From Photorhabdus bodei (GTDB taxonomy: Bacteria > Pseudomonadota > Gammaproteobacteria > Enterobacterales > Enterobacteriaceae): a stretch of 53,995 nt of DNA. Below are positions 24,789 through 34,281 of the stretch, piece by piece; position 1 is the first letter of the stretch; every line of letters starts with the position of its first letter. Under the pieces are notes generated by a model. The model made no database searches and was not told the origin of the DNA. It saw nothing but the letters and a program-made list of their open reading frames with translations. The translations under genes were made by a program, and so were the position numbers. The stretch is taken from assembly GCF_003287735.1 (NCBI RefSeq), contig NZ_NSCM01000030.1, positions 1 to 53,995 on the forward strand, in the 5' to 3' direction.

Positions 24789-27700
24789 TTAACCGATAGT
24801 CATCAGACTGGCGTTACCTCCCGCCGCTGCGGTATTAATGCTCAGTGAACGTTCATGTAACAGACGCTCTAACAGCAGATTAGTTTCTCCACGGGCAAAA
24901 CCTTGTACGGAAATGATAACGCCTTTACGTTGAGCGACTTGTTCGCAAACTTGACGCAGTTGATCAGAGTCGCCGTGGTAAATAACCGCTTCGAATGCCG
25001 TATCTTCACTCTGCCAGTCCTGAACCAAATTAATTGATTTACGGACGCTATCTGGCAATTGACAAAACAGTTTCTGATGTAGTTCATCATTTTGCCATAG
25101 CAATTGACAGCCTACAGACAGTGTTGCTGCCAGTTGAATGAATGTATCTTGTTGATTATCCGCCAGACACAGCACCTGACCACGAGGTAACAAGGTGTAA
25201 GTATTGCGTTCGCCCGTCGGCCCAGGCAACAGGCGGGTGGTGCCACCTTGTGCCAGCAATTTATATTGTTGAACTAACTGATTTAGCTCTTCGTTGTGCT
25301 GATTGGCTGCCCATTCTGTTAGTGCATCAAAGGGAGCCATTAGCGCTGAACGGGCATTGGCATCCAATGGATATTCAGCATCTTGACGTTCCAACGTTTG
25401 GTTGATCGCATTTTGAGGACGGCAAGAGAGTAGACGGTACAAATAGAGTGGGCCGCCTGCTTTCGGTCCGGTACCAGACAAGCCTTCACCACCGAATGGC
25501 TGTACGCCAACAACAGCGCCTACCATGTTGCGGTTAACATACAGATTACCGACTTTCGCTTTAGCGGTAACTTGTGCAATCGTTTCGTCAATACGAGTAT
25601 GGACACCCAGAGTCAGGCCATAGTTGGAACTATTAATTTGATCCAGCAATTTATCCAGTTCATTACGTTTAAAACGGACAACATGCAGAACCGGCCCGAA
25701 AATCTCCTGCTTAAATTCATCAAAGCTTTCTAGTTCAATTAGTGTCGGTTTAACAAAGGTGCCTTGATCCCACTCTTGGTTGTCAACCACATTATCTTGT
25801 GCTGCCTGATAAATCGTGCGCCCTTTGGTACGCATTGCTTGAATATGACGATCAATGCCAGCTTTGGCTTCCGCATCAATGACCGGGCCGATATCGGTAG
25901 ACAGGCGCTCAGGATTACCCATCCGGCATTCAGACATGGCGCCTTTCAGCATAGTAATGGTGCGTTCTGCTACATCATCTTGAATACAAAGGATACGCAA
26001 GGCAGAGCAACGTTGACCTGCACTGTCAAAAGCAGAGGCGACCACATCAGTAACAACTTGTTCTGTCAGTGCGGAAGAGTCGACAATCATGGCGTTCAGA
26101 CCACCAGTTTCGGCAACCAGAGGGGTTGGGCGCCCTTGTGCATCAAGTCGTCCGGCAATATTACGTTGTAATAGGCCGGCCACTTCAGTGGAGCCAGTAA
26201 ACATCACGCCTCGTACTCTCTCATCACCCACCAGAAGAGAACCAATGGTTTCACCTCGGCCGGGTAATAATTGCAATGCGTCGTGGGGAATACCTGCTTG
26301 ATGCAGTATTTTGACCGCTGTTGCCGCAATTAATGGGGTCTGTTCCGCAGGTTTTGCTAATACGCTGTTACCGGCAGCCAATGCAGCCGCTATCTGTCCG
26401 GTAAAAATGGCTAATGGGAAGTTCCACGGGCTGATACAGACAACTGGCCCCAGTGGGCGATGCGTATCATTAGCGAAATCATGGCGAACCTGTCCTGCGT
26501 AATAATGGAGGAAATCGACCGCTTCGCGTACCTCAGCAATCGCATTATTTAAGGTTTTGCCAGCTTCCCGAACCAAAATACCCAATAGCGGTTGCATCTG
26601 GTTTTCCATCAATTCCGCCGCACGAACCAGAATAGCGGCCCGTTCTGATGGTGGCGTCGCAAACCAGATTGCGCCAGCTTCTGTTGCGACATCCAGCGCA
26701 TGACCGACTTCTTGTTCAGTTGTTTCACGAACATGGCCGACAATATCCGAAGGTGTCGCCGGGTTAATAACCGGTTTAGCGGCTGGTAACTCATCTTGAT
26801 GGTGATAATTGCCGCCCAGTAGTGGCTCGCTATACCGTTCTTCGGTAGCAGAACTTAATAGCGCACTGGAAAGAGATGCCAGACGATGTTCGTTGGCAAG
26901 ATCCAGACCGGCTGAGTTTGCGCGATCTTTGCCATACAGATTGTGAGGCAGAGGAATTTTCGGATGTGGAAGACCGATTTGACCTTCGGTTTCGGCCAGT
27001 TTCTGAACCTTTTTCACCGGATCGGCAACCAGTTCATCCAGTGGTAATGTGGTATCGGCGATACGGTTGACGAAGGAGGTGTTAGCGCCATTCTCCAACA
27101 GACGGCGGACCAGATAGGCCAACAACGTTTCGTGAGTGCCTACTGGCGCATAAATACGGCATGGGCGGTTTAATTTACCATCAGCGATTTTCCCGACCAC
27201 TTGTTCATATAATGGTTCTCCCATGCCATGCAGACACTGAAATTCATATTGACCGGGATAATAGTTTTGGCCCGCCATATGATAAACAGCAGCTAAAGTA
27301 TGGGCGTTATGGGTAGCGAACTGAGGATAAACCAGATTAGGTACTGACAACAGTTTGCGGGCGCAAGCCAGATAAGAAACGTCAGTATAAACTTTGCGGG
27401 TGTAAACTGGATAACCTTCCAGCCCGTCGATTTGAGCACGTTTAATTTCACTATCCCAGTAAGCGCCTTTTACCAGTCGCACCATCAGCCGACGGCGGCT
27501 GCGCTGTGCTAAGTCAATAACTGTATCGATAACAAAGGGGCAGCGCTTCTGATAAGCCTGAATAACGAAACCAATGCCATTCCAGCCAGCCAGTTGCGGT
27601 TCAAAACAGAGCTTTTCCAACAGATCGAGAGAAATTTCCAAGCGATCTGCTTCTTCGGCATCAATATTGATACCAATATCATATTGGCGAGCTTGTAATG

Positions 27701-28769
27701 TCAGAGAAAGCAGGCGTGGATATAGCTCATTCATGACGCGTTCATATTGAGCACGGCTATAACGCGGGTGCAGGGCAGAAAGCTTAATGGAAATTCCAGG
27801 CCCTTCATAAATGCCGCGGCCGTTAGATGCTTTCCCGATAGCATGAATGGCTTGTTGGTAGGAAACCATATAATTCTGAGCATCTTCCTCAGTTAAAGCG
27901 GCTTCACCTAGCATGTCGTAGGAGTAACGGAACCCTTTTTCTTCCAGCTTACGTGCACTTGCCAGCGCTTGGGCGATGGTTTCTCCGGTCACAAACTGTT
28001 CACCCATCAGGCGCATTGCCATATCTACGCCTTTACGCACTAATGGTTCGCCGCTCTTACTGATAATGCGATTCAGTGAATTGGAGAGTTTGGCTTCGTT
28101 GTGGGTAGAAACCAGTTTGCCGGTAAACAGTAGCCCCCAGGTTGCTGCATTGACAAACATGGACGAACTTTGGCCTAGGTGAGAATGCCAGTTGCCGTTA
28201 CTGATTTTGTCGCGGATCAGCGCGTCGCGAGTGGCTTTATCAGGAATACGGAGCAGGGCTTCCGCAAGACACATTAGCGCAACGCCTTCCTGAGATGAAA
28301 GCGAGAATTCCTGCAATAACCCTTGAACCAGACCTGAACGACCCATGCTGTTTTTCTGGTTACGCAATTTTTCTGCAATGCTGTAAGCCAGCTTATGAGT
28401 CGCTTGTGCCTGATCTTCTGGCAATTGCGCCTGTTGTAGCAGCATGGGAACGGCCTGTGTTTCTGGCAGGCGATAGGCGGCAGTAATTGCGGAACGTTTT
28501 ACTGATTGAGGCAGGATATGTTCCGCGAAGTCGAGGAAAGGTTGATGAGACGAATCTGTTACCGTTTCTTCTGCGATTATCTTCTCTTCTTTAATATCCT
28601 GACTAGCAGAGAGTTCAGCGATCTGTTCATTGTTTTCAAGACGTTCAAGATAATTAAAAATAGCTTGTTTAATTAGCCAATGTGGAGTGCGGTCAATCCG
28701 TTGTGCCGCAGCTTTAATGCGATCGCGCGTTGCTTCATCAAGCTTCACGCCCATTGTTGTACTACCCAT
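24789..28769 (-). CDS. putA: Trifunctional PutA: repressor / proline dehydrogenase / P5C dehydrogenase
   Basis: This 1326-residue protein is collinear with E. coli PutA. Residues 1-47 form the ribbon-helix-helix DNA-binding domain (TTMGVKLDEATRDRIKAAAQ); about 140-560 the FAD proline dehydrogenase barrel (NIDAEEADRLEISLDLLE); about 650-1110 the NAD-dependent P5C/aldehyde dehydrogenase with catalytic Cys in SAGQRCSALR. The end LSINTAAAGGNASLMTIG is typical. It oxidises proline to glutamate at the membrane and represses putA/putP when proline is scarce. AAGGAG precedes the ATG at 28769. It is divergent from putP. Confidence 0.98.
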   Translation of the reverse strand: MGSTTMGVKLDEATRDRIKAAAQRIDRTPHWLIKQAIFNYLERLENNEQIAELSASQDIKEEKIIAEETVTDSSHQPFLDFAEHILPQSVKRSAITAAYRLPETQAVPMLLQQAQLPEDQAQATHKLAYSIAEKLRNQKNSMGRSGLVQGLLQEFSLSSQEGVALMCLAEALLRIPDKATRDALIRDKISNGNWHSHLGQSSSMFVNAATWGLLFTGKLVSTHNEAKLSNSLNRIISKSGEPLVRKGVDMAMRLMGEQFVTGETIAQALASARKLEEKGFRYSYDMLGEAALTEEDAQNYMVSYQQAIHAIGKASNGRGIYEGPGISIKLSALHPRYSRAQYERVMNELYPRLLSLTLQARQYDIGINIDAEEADRLEISLDLLEKLCFEPQLAGWNGIGFVIQAYQKRCPFVIDTVIDLAQRSRRRLMVRLVKGAYWDSEIKRAQIDGLEGYPVYTRKVYTDVSYLACARKLLSVPNLVYPQFATHNAHTLAAVYHMAGQNYYPGQYEFQCLHGMGEPLYEQVVGKIADGKLNRPCRIYAPVGTHETLLAYLVRRLLENGANTSFVNRIADTTLPLDELVADPVKKVQKLAETEGQIGLPHPKIPLPHNLYGKDRANSAGLDLANEHRLASLSSALLSSATEERYSEPLLGGNYHHQDELPAAKPVINPATPSDIVGHVRETTEQEVGHALDVATEAGAIWFATPPSERAAILVRAAELMENQMQPLLGILVREAGKTLNNAIAEVREAVDFLHYYAGQVRHDFANDTHRPLGPVVCISPWNFPLAIFTGQIAAALAAGNSVLAKPAEQTPLIAATAVKILHQAGIPHDALQLLPGRGETIGSLLVGDERVRGVMFTGSTEVAGLLQRNIAGRLDAQGRPTPLVAETGGLNAMIVDSSALTEQVVTDVVASAFDSAGQRCSALRILCIQDDVAERTITMLKGAMSECRMGNPERLSTDIGPVIDAEAKAGIDRHIQAMRTKGRTIYQAAQDNVVDNQEWDQGTFVKPTLIELESFDEFKQEIFGPVLHVVRFKRNELDKLLDQINSSNYGLTLGVHTRIDETIAQVTAKAKVGNLYVNRNMVGAVVGVQPFGGEGLSGTGPKAGGPLYLYRLLSCRPQNAINQTLERQDAEYPLDANARSALMAPFDALTEWAANQHNEELNQLVQQYKLLAQGGTTRLLPGPTGERNTYTLLPRGQVLCLADNQQDTFIQLAATLSVGCQLLWQNDELHQKLFCQLPDSVRKSINLVQDWQSEDTAFEAVIYHGDSDQLRQVCEQVAQRKGVIISVQGFARGETNLLLERLLHERSLSINTAAAGGNASLMTIG

Positions 28770-28823
28770 CCTTGCTCCTTAATAGGTAAGGTTTATCTAA
28801 AATTGCATGATAATATCTGACAT

Positions 28824-28841
28824 GTTGCAACTTTGTGCAAC
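28824..28841. promoter_or_regulatory. PutA-type operator pair
   Basis: GTTGCA followed by TGTGCAAC in opposite orientation. PutA's RHH domain recognises GTTGCA. It lies 55 bp upstream of putA. Confidence 0.65.
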
Positions 28842-29153
28842 CTTATGAGAATCGCTTGTTTTATTTTTGTGAAATTAATCTAGTTATTATAATTAGGTGG
28901 ATATATTTATTTTTGTGACTTTATTTGATTGATATATATTGGTTTAACATTTTGTGGCTCATGTAGGCGTATAACCCTAAAATGGTTAAAAAGTATAATT
29001 TTTAAATCAAATAAATGTGATTCAGTAAACGTTTTTTGTAAAAAATGGCGTTAATTAGTTGTTAAATTACCTGATGCTAATCTAGGATTCACTGTAACTT
29101 TCTAATTGGTTACAAAAATAATTATTTCAATTTAGAATTATGGTCCATCTTTA
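28842..29153. promoter_or_regulatory. put intergenic control region
   Basis: A strongly AT-rich 0.3-kb segment between the two operator clusters. It should hold the divergent putA and putP promoters, but I cannot place their start sites. No gene is seen. Confidence 0.5.
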
Positions 29154-29171
29154 GGTGCAATCAGGTGCAAC
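29154..29171. promoter_or_regulatory. PutA-type operator pair near putP
   Basis: Two tandem GGTGCAA[T/C] motifs (reverse of GTTGCACC), spaced 10 bp, 85 bp upstream of putP. Confidence 0.6.
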
Positions 29172-29255
29172 GTTCCTGAACCTGACAGGGAAAACTCTGT
29201 GTACCCGGGAGAACTGCGGATTTGCAAAACACAGATAACACTATGGAGAACTTGC

Positions 29256-30794
29256 ATGACAGTAAATACACCAATGCTAATCACCTTTATTGTCTACATT
29301 ACTGGAATGTTGTTGATAGGTTTTTTGGCTTATCGTTCAACCAAAAATTTTGATGACTATATCTTGGGAGGAAGGCGATTAGGTAGCGTGGTAACGGCTT
29401 TGTCTGCCGGTGCTTCGGATATGAGTGGCTGGTTATTAATGGGCTTACCTGGCGTAGTCTATTTTGCGGGGATTTCAGAAAGCTGGATAGCCATTGGTCT
29501 TGCTTTAGGTGCTTACCTGAACTGGAAATTGGTGGCAGGCAGGCTACGTATCCAGACGGAAGTCAATAATAATGCGCTAACATTGCCGGATTATTTCACC
29601 GGTCGTTTTGAGGATAGTAGCAAAATTCTACGTATTATTTCTGCACTGGTTATTCTGATCTTCTTCACCATCTATTGTGCTTCTGGCGTGGTTGCCGGAG
29701 GATTGTTATTTGAAAGTACGTTTGGTATCAGTTATCAGAAGGCCATGTGGCTCGGTGCCGCGGCAACAATTGCCTATACTTTCCTTGGCGGCTTCTTGGC
29801 GGTCAGTTGGACTGATACGGTTCAGGCCTCATTAATGATCTTTGCGCTTATCTTGACGCCGGTCATCGTTATTTTCTCCGTGGGTGGCATTGATACCTCT
29901 CTGGCTCTGATAGCAGCAAAAAGCCCGGCTTATATGGATATGTTTAAAGGGTTGAACTTTGTTGCCATTATCTCGCTGTTGGGTTGGGGGTTAGGTTATT
30001 TTGGTCAGCCACATATTCTGGCGCGTTTTATGGCGGCAGACTCCCATCACACTATCCGCAAGGCTCGTCGTATCAGTATGACCTGGATGGTGTTATGTTT
30101 GGCAGGCACTATTGCTGTCGGTTTCTTTGGTATTGCTTATTTTGAAATACATCCTGAACTGTCTGGCCCGGTCACAGCCAACCGTGAGCGTATCTTTATG
30201 GAATTGGCGGTTATTCTGTTTAATCCGTGGATAGCGGGCATTTTACTCTCTGCTATTCTGGCCGCGGTGATGAGTACCTTAAGCTGTCAGTTGCTGGTGT
30301 GTGCAAGTGCTTTGACGGAAGATCTTTACAAACCCTTTATCCGTAAATCTGCCAGCCAGAAAGAGTTAGTGTGGGTGGGGCGTTTCATGGTGCTGCTGGT
30401 GGCGGTCATCGCGATGGTGATAGCAACCAACCCGGACAATAAAGTACTGGCTCTGGTCAGTAATGCATGGGCTGGATTTGGTGCTGCGTTCGGCCCGGTC
30501 GTACTGATTTCTGTTATCTGGAAACGTATGACACGTAATGGCGCGTTAGTGGGGATGTTGGTAGGGGCCGTCACGGTATTGGTGTGGATGAAATACCAGT
30601 GGTTTGCGTTGTATGAAATTATTCCTGGCTTTATCTTAGCTTCTATTGCGATCGTGATTGTGAGTCTGTTGGGTAAAGCGCCGAGCAGCGCAGCGCAACA
30701 GCGTTTTATTGATGCTGAGGCGCAATATAAGACTATACCTTATGGATTTCAAGATGCATCGCGGCGGCAAGGGAGCGAATCCCCGGGAGCATAG
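29256..30794 (+). CDS. putP: Sodium/proline symporter PutP with ERIC-coded tail
   Basis: This 512-residue sodium:solute symporter has about 13 membrane helices and is very close to E. coli PutP (STKNFDDYILGGR, SAGASDMSGWLLMGLPG). It imports proline with Na+ for PutA. The start at 29256 (MTVNTPMLI) has GGAG at 9 nt. The normal C-terminus is lost: after QYKT the frame enters an ERIC and reads IPYGFQDASRRQGSESPGA before stopping at 30794, so about 19 residues are ERIC-coded. The final transmembrane helix is intact, so transport is probably unaffected. Confidence 0.96.
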   Translation: MTVNTPMLITFIVYITGMLLIGFLAYRSTKNFDDYILGGRRLGSVVTALSAGASDMSGWLLMGLPGVVYFAGISESWIAIGLALGAYLNWKLVAGRLRIQTEVNNNALTLPDYFTGRFEDSSKILRIISALVILIFFTIYCASGVVAGGLLFESTFGISYQKAMWLGAAATIAYTFLGGFLAVSWTDTVQASLMIFALILTPVIVIFSVGGIDTSLALIAAKSPAYMDMFKGLNFVAIISLLGWGLGYFGQPHILARFMAADSHHTIRKARRISMTWMVLCLAGTIAVGFFGIAYFEIHPELSGPVTANRERIFMELAVILFNPWIAGILLSAILAAVMSTLSCQLLVCASALTEDLYKPFIRKSASQKELVWVGRFMVLLVAVIAMVIATNPDNKVLALVSNAWAGFGAAFGPVVLISVIWKRMTRNGALVGMLVGAVTVLVWMKYQWFALYEIIPGFILASIAIVIVSLLGKAPSSAAQQRFIDAEAQYKTIPYGFQDASRRQGSESPGA

Positions 30795-30860
30795 ATAACG
30801 ATGTGACCGGGGTGAGTGAGTGCAGCCAACAAAGAGGCAACTTGAAGGATGACAGGTATA
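30734..30860 (-). repeat. ERIC element fused to the putP 3' end
   Basis: A complete ERIC in reverse orientation. It supplies the last codons and the stop of putP. Confidence 0.92.
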
Positions 30861-30902
30861 AATGAGTTGAAATAAAGTAAATTGAAATAAAGGTAAAAAA
30901 GC

Positions 30903-30923
30903 GTGAAGGCGAAACGCCTTCAC
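30903..30923 (+). terminator. Hairpin after putP
   Basis: A 9-bp perfect stem GTGAAGGCG/CGCCTTCAC with an AAA loop. No T-run follows directly; it is the first of two hairpins. Confidence 0.55.
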
Positions 30924-30933
30924 CACACTGCCG

Positions 30934-30968
30934 ACAAACCTCGTTTAAAATAGCGAGGTTTGTTTTTT
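30934..30968 (+). terminator. putP terminator
   Basis: A 10-bp perfect stem ACAAACCTCG/CGAGGTTTGT (30934-30943/30954-30963) followed by a T-run. It resembles the second hairpin after fliZ. Confidence 0.85.
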
Positions 30969-31039
30969 CATCATGAAAAATTATTGGGTGCCAGTAACTT
31001 TGAGTCATTCATTAAGAGAATTATCGGCGACCAATGTCG

Positions 31040-32551
31040 TCATATCTTCACCTCGGGATATTCAGTGGTAAGCAGAGATAAATAATCTTGATAAAACACA
31101 TCATATAATGTGGCCGTTTCGGGGGTTGGAACGGTGCGGGTTTCTTCATCAAGATGAACAAAATATTGGCAAAGGTGGGCGAGCCGCGCTTGTTTATCTT
31201 TCTCTTCTGCCAAGGAATCACACCACATAGCTTGAATAGCCGCACCTAATGCGGCAGCTTCTTGGTTAGTGACACAAATAACAGGCGTATTCATGACATC
31301 AGCCACAATTTGCCGCCATTTTTTACTGCGAGCGCCGCCGCCGGTCAAACGGATCTCATTAATTTCAATCCCTTGCTTGCGAAATAATTCAATACCAAAA
31401 CGTAGCCCGTAGGTGGCGCTTTCAACTGCCGCCAAAATGAAATTTTGTTGATTCATATTGCTAATATCCAGGTTATGGAGACTCGCTTTGGCGTGGGGAA
31501 GCGGTGGAACACGTTCACCATTAAAAAACGGTAGCATCATCAAACCATTAGCACCGGGTTTACTCTGGTTCAATGTGTCATTAAAAGCCTGAATATCCAT
31601 ATTAAACAGCTTTTGAATGGCGGTTGTGGCTGAAGTCACATTCATCGTGCAAATCAATGGTAACCATCCATTATTAGAGGAACAGAAACCCGCGATCATT
31701 TCAGAATCAGCGACAATTGGTTTGTCAGAGTAAGTGAATAGGGTGCCAGAGGTGCCTAAACTCATGGTCGTGATGCCAGGAACGATATTGCCCGTTCCAA
31801 TTGCAGCCATCATATTATCGCCCCCGCCAGACGCAACTTTGGTTGTCGGTGAAAGCCTTAATCTTCTTGCTATTTCAGGCTTTACTGTGCCAATACAGGT
31901 CTCAGCGGAAACCAATTCAGGCAGTGCATTCCAAAGACGGCCATCTTGATCAATGAATTGGGCAATTTGGTTATCCCATTCGCGTTTACGAATATTCAAT
32001 AATCCCGTTCCTGAAGCATCACCATATTCGGCAACTAATCTGCCTGTTAGCCAATAATTGAGATAATCATGAGGTAATAAAACGGCGTTCAGTTTTTCCC
32101 ATAACTCAGGATGGTATTTTTTGAACCAAAGAATTTTAGATGCGGTATAACCTGTTTGCGGCATTAATCCGAGTTGTGCTAAAGCAGCTTGCGTACCACC
32201 GAGTGCATCAATAATTTCCTGATTTTCAACCGCAGTTTCAGTATCACACCAGAGTTTTACCGGTGCTAAAACATGACCTTTTGCATCCAGAGGAACAAAA
32301 CCGTGCTGTTGACCTGATACGGCAAGTGCGGCAATTTCTGTACCAGAAATTCCTGCTTGCTCGATCGCTTGAGAAAAGGCACTTTCCAATGCCTCTGTCC
32401 ACCAGTGAGCCTGTTGTTCACGACGGCCGTTTGAATCGCTAATTATTGGATGAGGCGAGCTGCCTTCACCCAAAATATGCGTTTTTTGGCTATCGACAAT
32501 AATGACTTTAGTACTTTGTGTACCGCAATCGATACCAGCATAGAGCGCCAT
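31040..32551 (-). CDS. xylB: Xylulokinase
   Basis: This 503-residue FGGY-family sugar kinase has the N-terminal phosphate-binding GIDCGTQSTKVIIVD, SGQQHGFVPLD with the substrate contacts of xylulokinases, GGGDNMMAAIGTG and the C-terminal RLTGGGARSKKWRQIVADV. It phosphorylates D-xylulose to xylulose 5-phosphate for the pentose phosphate pathway. It follows the sugar-alcohol dehydrogenase gene by 3 bp, so the pair should convert a pentitol to xylulose 5-phosphate. No xylose isomerase or transporter gene is adjacent. Confidence 0.93.
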   Translation of the reverse strand: MALYAGIDCGTQSTKVIIVDSQKTHILGEGSSPHPIISDSNGRREQQAHWWTEALESAFSQAIEQAGISGTEIAALAVSGQQHGFVPLDAKGHVLAPVKLWCDTETAVENQEIIDALGGTQAALAQLGLMPQTGYTASKILWFKKYHPELWEKLNAVLLPHDYLNYWLTGRLVAEYGDASGTGLLNIRKREWDNQIAQFIDQDGRLWNALPELVSAETCIGTVKPEIARRLRLSPTTKVASGGGDNMMAAIGTGNIVPGITTMSLGTSGTLFTYSDKPIVADSEMIAGFCSSNNGWLPLICTMNVTSATTAIQKLFNMDIQAFNDTLNQSKPGANGLMMLPFFNGERVPPLPHAKASLHNLDISNMNQQNFILAAVESATYGLRFGIELFRKQGIEINEIRLTGGGARSKKWRQIVADVMNTPVICVTNQEAAALGAAIQAMWCDSLAEEKDKQARLAHLCQYFVHLDEETRTVPTPETATLYDVFYQDYLSLLTTEYPEVKI

Positions 32552-32554
32552 GTA

Positions 32555-33583
32555 TTACTCCATTTCCAACATAATTTTGATATCTGTCGGGTGACCTTCC
32601 GCGGCTCGTTCATACGCCTGAACGCTGTCTTTAAATTTATAGGTTGCGGATAATAGGGGAGTTACCTTGAGCTTGCCAGAGCTAAGTAAACGAATAGTAC
32701 GAGGGTACATATTTGCGTAGCGGAAAATAGTTTTGAATGTGATCTCTTTAGCTTGAGCAGAGACAATATCAAATGGCGCTGGATCAATAGGCATACCGAC
32801 CAGAACAGCTATTCCACCCGGTGCAATGTGCTCTGAAATAGTGGTAATGACGGGTTTTGCGCCACTACATTCAAAGAGAATATTGACGCCATTACCATCG
32901 GTTAAGGTATTCACTTTCTCAGCAAGTACTTTGTTATTAACCGGGTGAAGACCTGGATACTGTTTTGCAATTTCTAGTTTTTCATCGAACACATCACAAA
33001 TAATGACATCAGAACAACCACCGGCTAATGCAGCAAGTGCGGTAACAATTCCGATCGTGCCAGCACCAACAACTAATGCGATATCTCCAGGTTTAATTTC
33101 TGCTTTTGTGGCTGCTTGCATACCGATAGCTAATGGTTCAACCATTGCACCTTCGGCAAAATTGACATTATCAGGTAATTTGAACGTAAATGCTGCCGGG
33201 TGAATAACCCTTTCACGTAAGCAACCATCAATAGGGGGCGTCGCCCAGAAACGGATTTCTGGATCTAAGTTATAAATACCCGCCCGTGATTGTGGTGATT
33301 GCAGATTAGGAATTCCAGGTTCCATACAGACACGATCACCGATTTTTAAGTGAGTCACGTTTTTACCTACTGCTGTGATGACACCTGATGCTTCGTGCCC
33401 GAGGATCATCGGCTTTTCGACAACAAATGGCCCAATGCGCCCGTATTGATAATAATGCACATCGCTGCCGCAAATCCCCACCGAGTGAATTTTTATTTCA
33501 ACATCATTTTCACCCAGTATTTCGGAGGCTTCCCAGTCTTGAATTGAAATCTGACCTGCTTTTTCTAATACTAATGCCTTCAT
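32555..33583 (-). CDS. Zinc-type sugar-alcohol dehydrogenase (xylitol dehydrogenase-like)
   Basis: This 342-residue medium-chain dehydrogenase retains the catalytic zinc site (GICGSDVHYYQYGRIG with Cys38; MILGHEASG with His63-Glu64) and a Rossmann glycine motif (VVGAGTIGIVTALAAL). The YNLDPEIRFWATPP segment is typical of xylitol/sorbitol dehydrogenases. The four-cysteine structural zinc lobe is missing: the segment reads MEPGIPNLQSPQSRAGIYN. Coupling to xylB favours xylitol or D-arabinitol to D-xylulose. The start at 33583 follows GGGCAG. Confidence 0.85.
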   Translation of the reverse strand: MKALVLEKAGQISIQDWEASEILGENDVEIKIHSVGICGSDVHYYQYGRIGPFVVEKPMILGHEASGVITAVGKNVTHLKIGDRVCMEPGIPNLQSPQSRAGIYNLDPEIRFWATPPIDGCLRERVIHPAAFTFKLPDNVNFAEGAMVEPLAIGMQAATKAEIKPGDIALVVGAGTIGIVTALAALAGGCSDVIICDVFDEKLEIAKQYPGLHPVNNKVLAEKVNTLTDGNGVNILFECSGAKPVITTISEHIAPGGIAVLVGMPIDPAPFDIVSAQAKEITFKTIFRYANMYPRTIRLLSSGKLKVTPLLSATYKFKDSVQAYERAAEGHPTDIKIMLEME

Positions 33584-34048
33584 GATCTGCCCTCTTATTT
33601 TGATATTACCGATATCATTTATTTGGAGGGATATTAGATCGAAAATTATTATATTTATGTGATTTAAGTTAAGGTCTTATTAAATGGTGATGTTTTTGTG
33701 TCAATATTAAAAAGTGAATTTTCCACTTGGTCACTATTTTAATATATATATTGATAATATAATGATATCAATATTATGAGTATGAGCAAGCAACTGTATA
33801 TTGAAAAAACAATAGCTTTTTTGGCAAAAGATATATTCAATTCAAGAATAAAGCGTTTGGATATTTGAATTCGATAAAGATCGTGATATGACGTTTTTGC
33901 GTGACTGAATGGGTTTAAATGATTATTTAATAATAACGTTTATGGAGATTAAGGAACGCAGCGATTAATTTGATATTTTTGCATTGAAATTAACTAAATA
34001 TGGAATAGTCCATGGAAATAAATTATGACACACTGAATGATAATGGTA
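33584..34048. other. Spacer upstream of the pentitol operon
   Basis: 465 bp, strongly AT-rich, no gene seen. An inverted repeat ATATTGATA/TATCAATAT (33748-33756/33766-33774) could be a regulator site or a promoter element. Confidence 0.4.
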
Positions 34049-34180
34049 ATTCTAAAAGCCTACAAATTCAGACTAGAACTCACCGAAGAACAGTTGCAGC
34101 GCCTGCGATAGTTATGCGATAGTTATGCGATTGTGTGCGTTTTGTCTGGAATCATGGGCTTAAAGTGACTCAAAAAATAC
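34049..34180 (+). pseudogene. IS200/IS605-type TnpB N-terminal remnant
   Basis: Reading LKAYKFRLELTEEQLQRLR, then VRFVWNHGLKVTQ in another frame, this is the start of a TnpB/OrfB transposon nuclease. An 11-bp tandem duplication (34105-34115/34116-34126) and an in-frame TAG break it, and nothing recognisable follows after about 34180. No IS ends are seen. Confidence 0.65.
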
Positions 34181-34221
34181 TGGATTGTAAGTGTAGTAGT
34201 AATTTTTCAGCTTGCAGCAAT

Positions 34222-34255
34222 AGAAAAGACCTGTGGAGTATTATTCCAACAGGTC
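34222..34255 (-). terminator. cycA terminator
   Basis: On the minus strand GACCTGT..ACAGGTC with GGA/TCC extension and one bulge is followed by TTTTCT, 27 bp past the cycA stop. Confidence 0.75.
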
Positions 34256-34281
34256 ATATAGATATTAAGGATTTGAATAAG

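Noticed and set aside
24869..28486. Numerous ORFs opposite putA
   Set aside because: Shadows of a highly conserved coding sequence.
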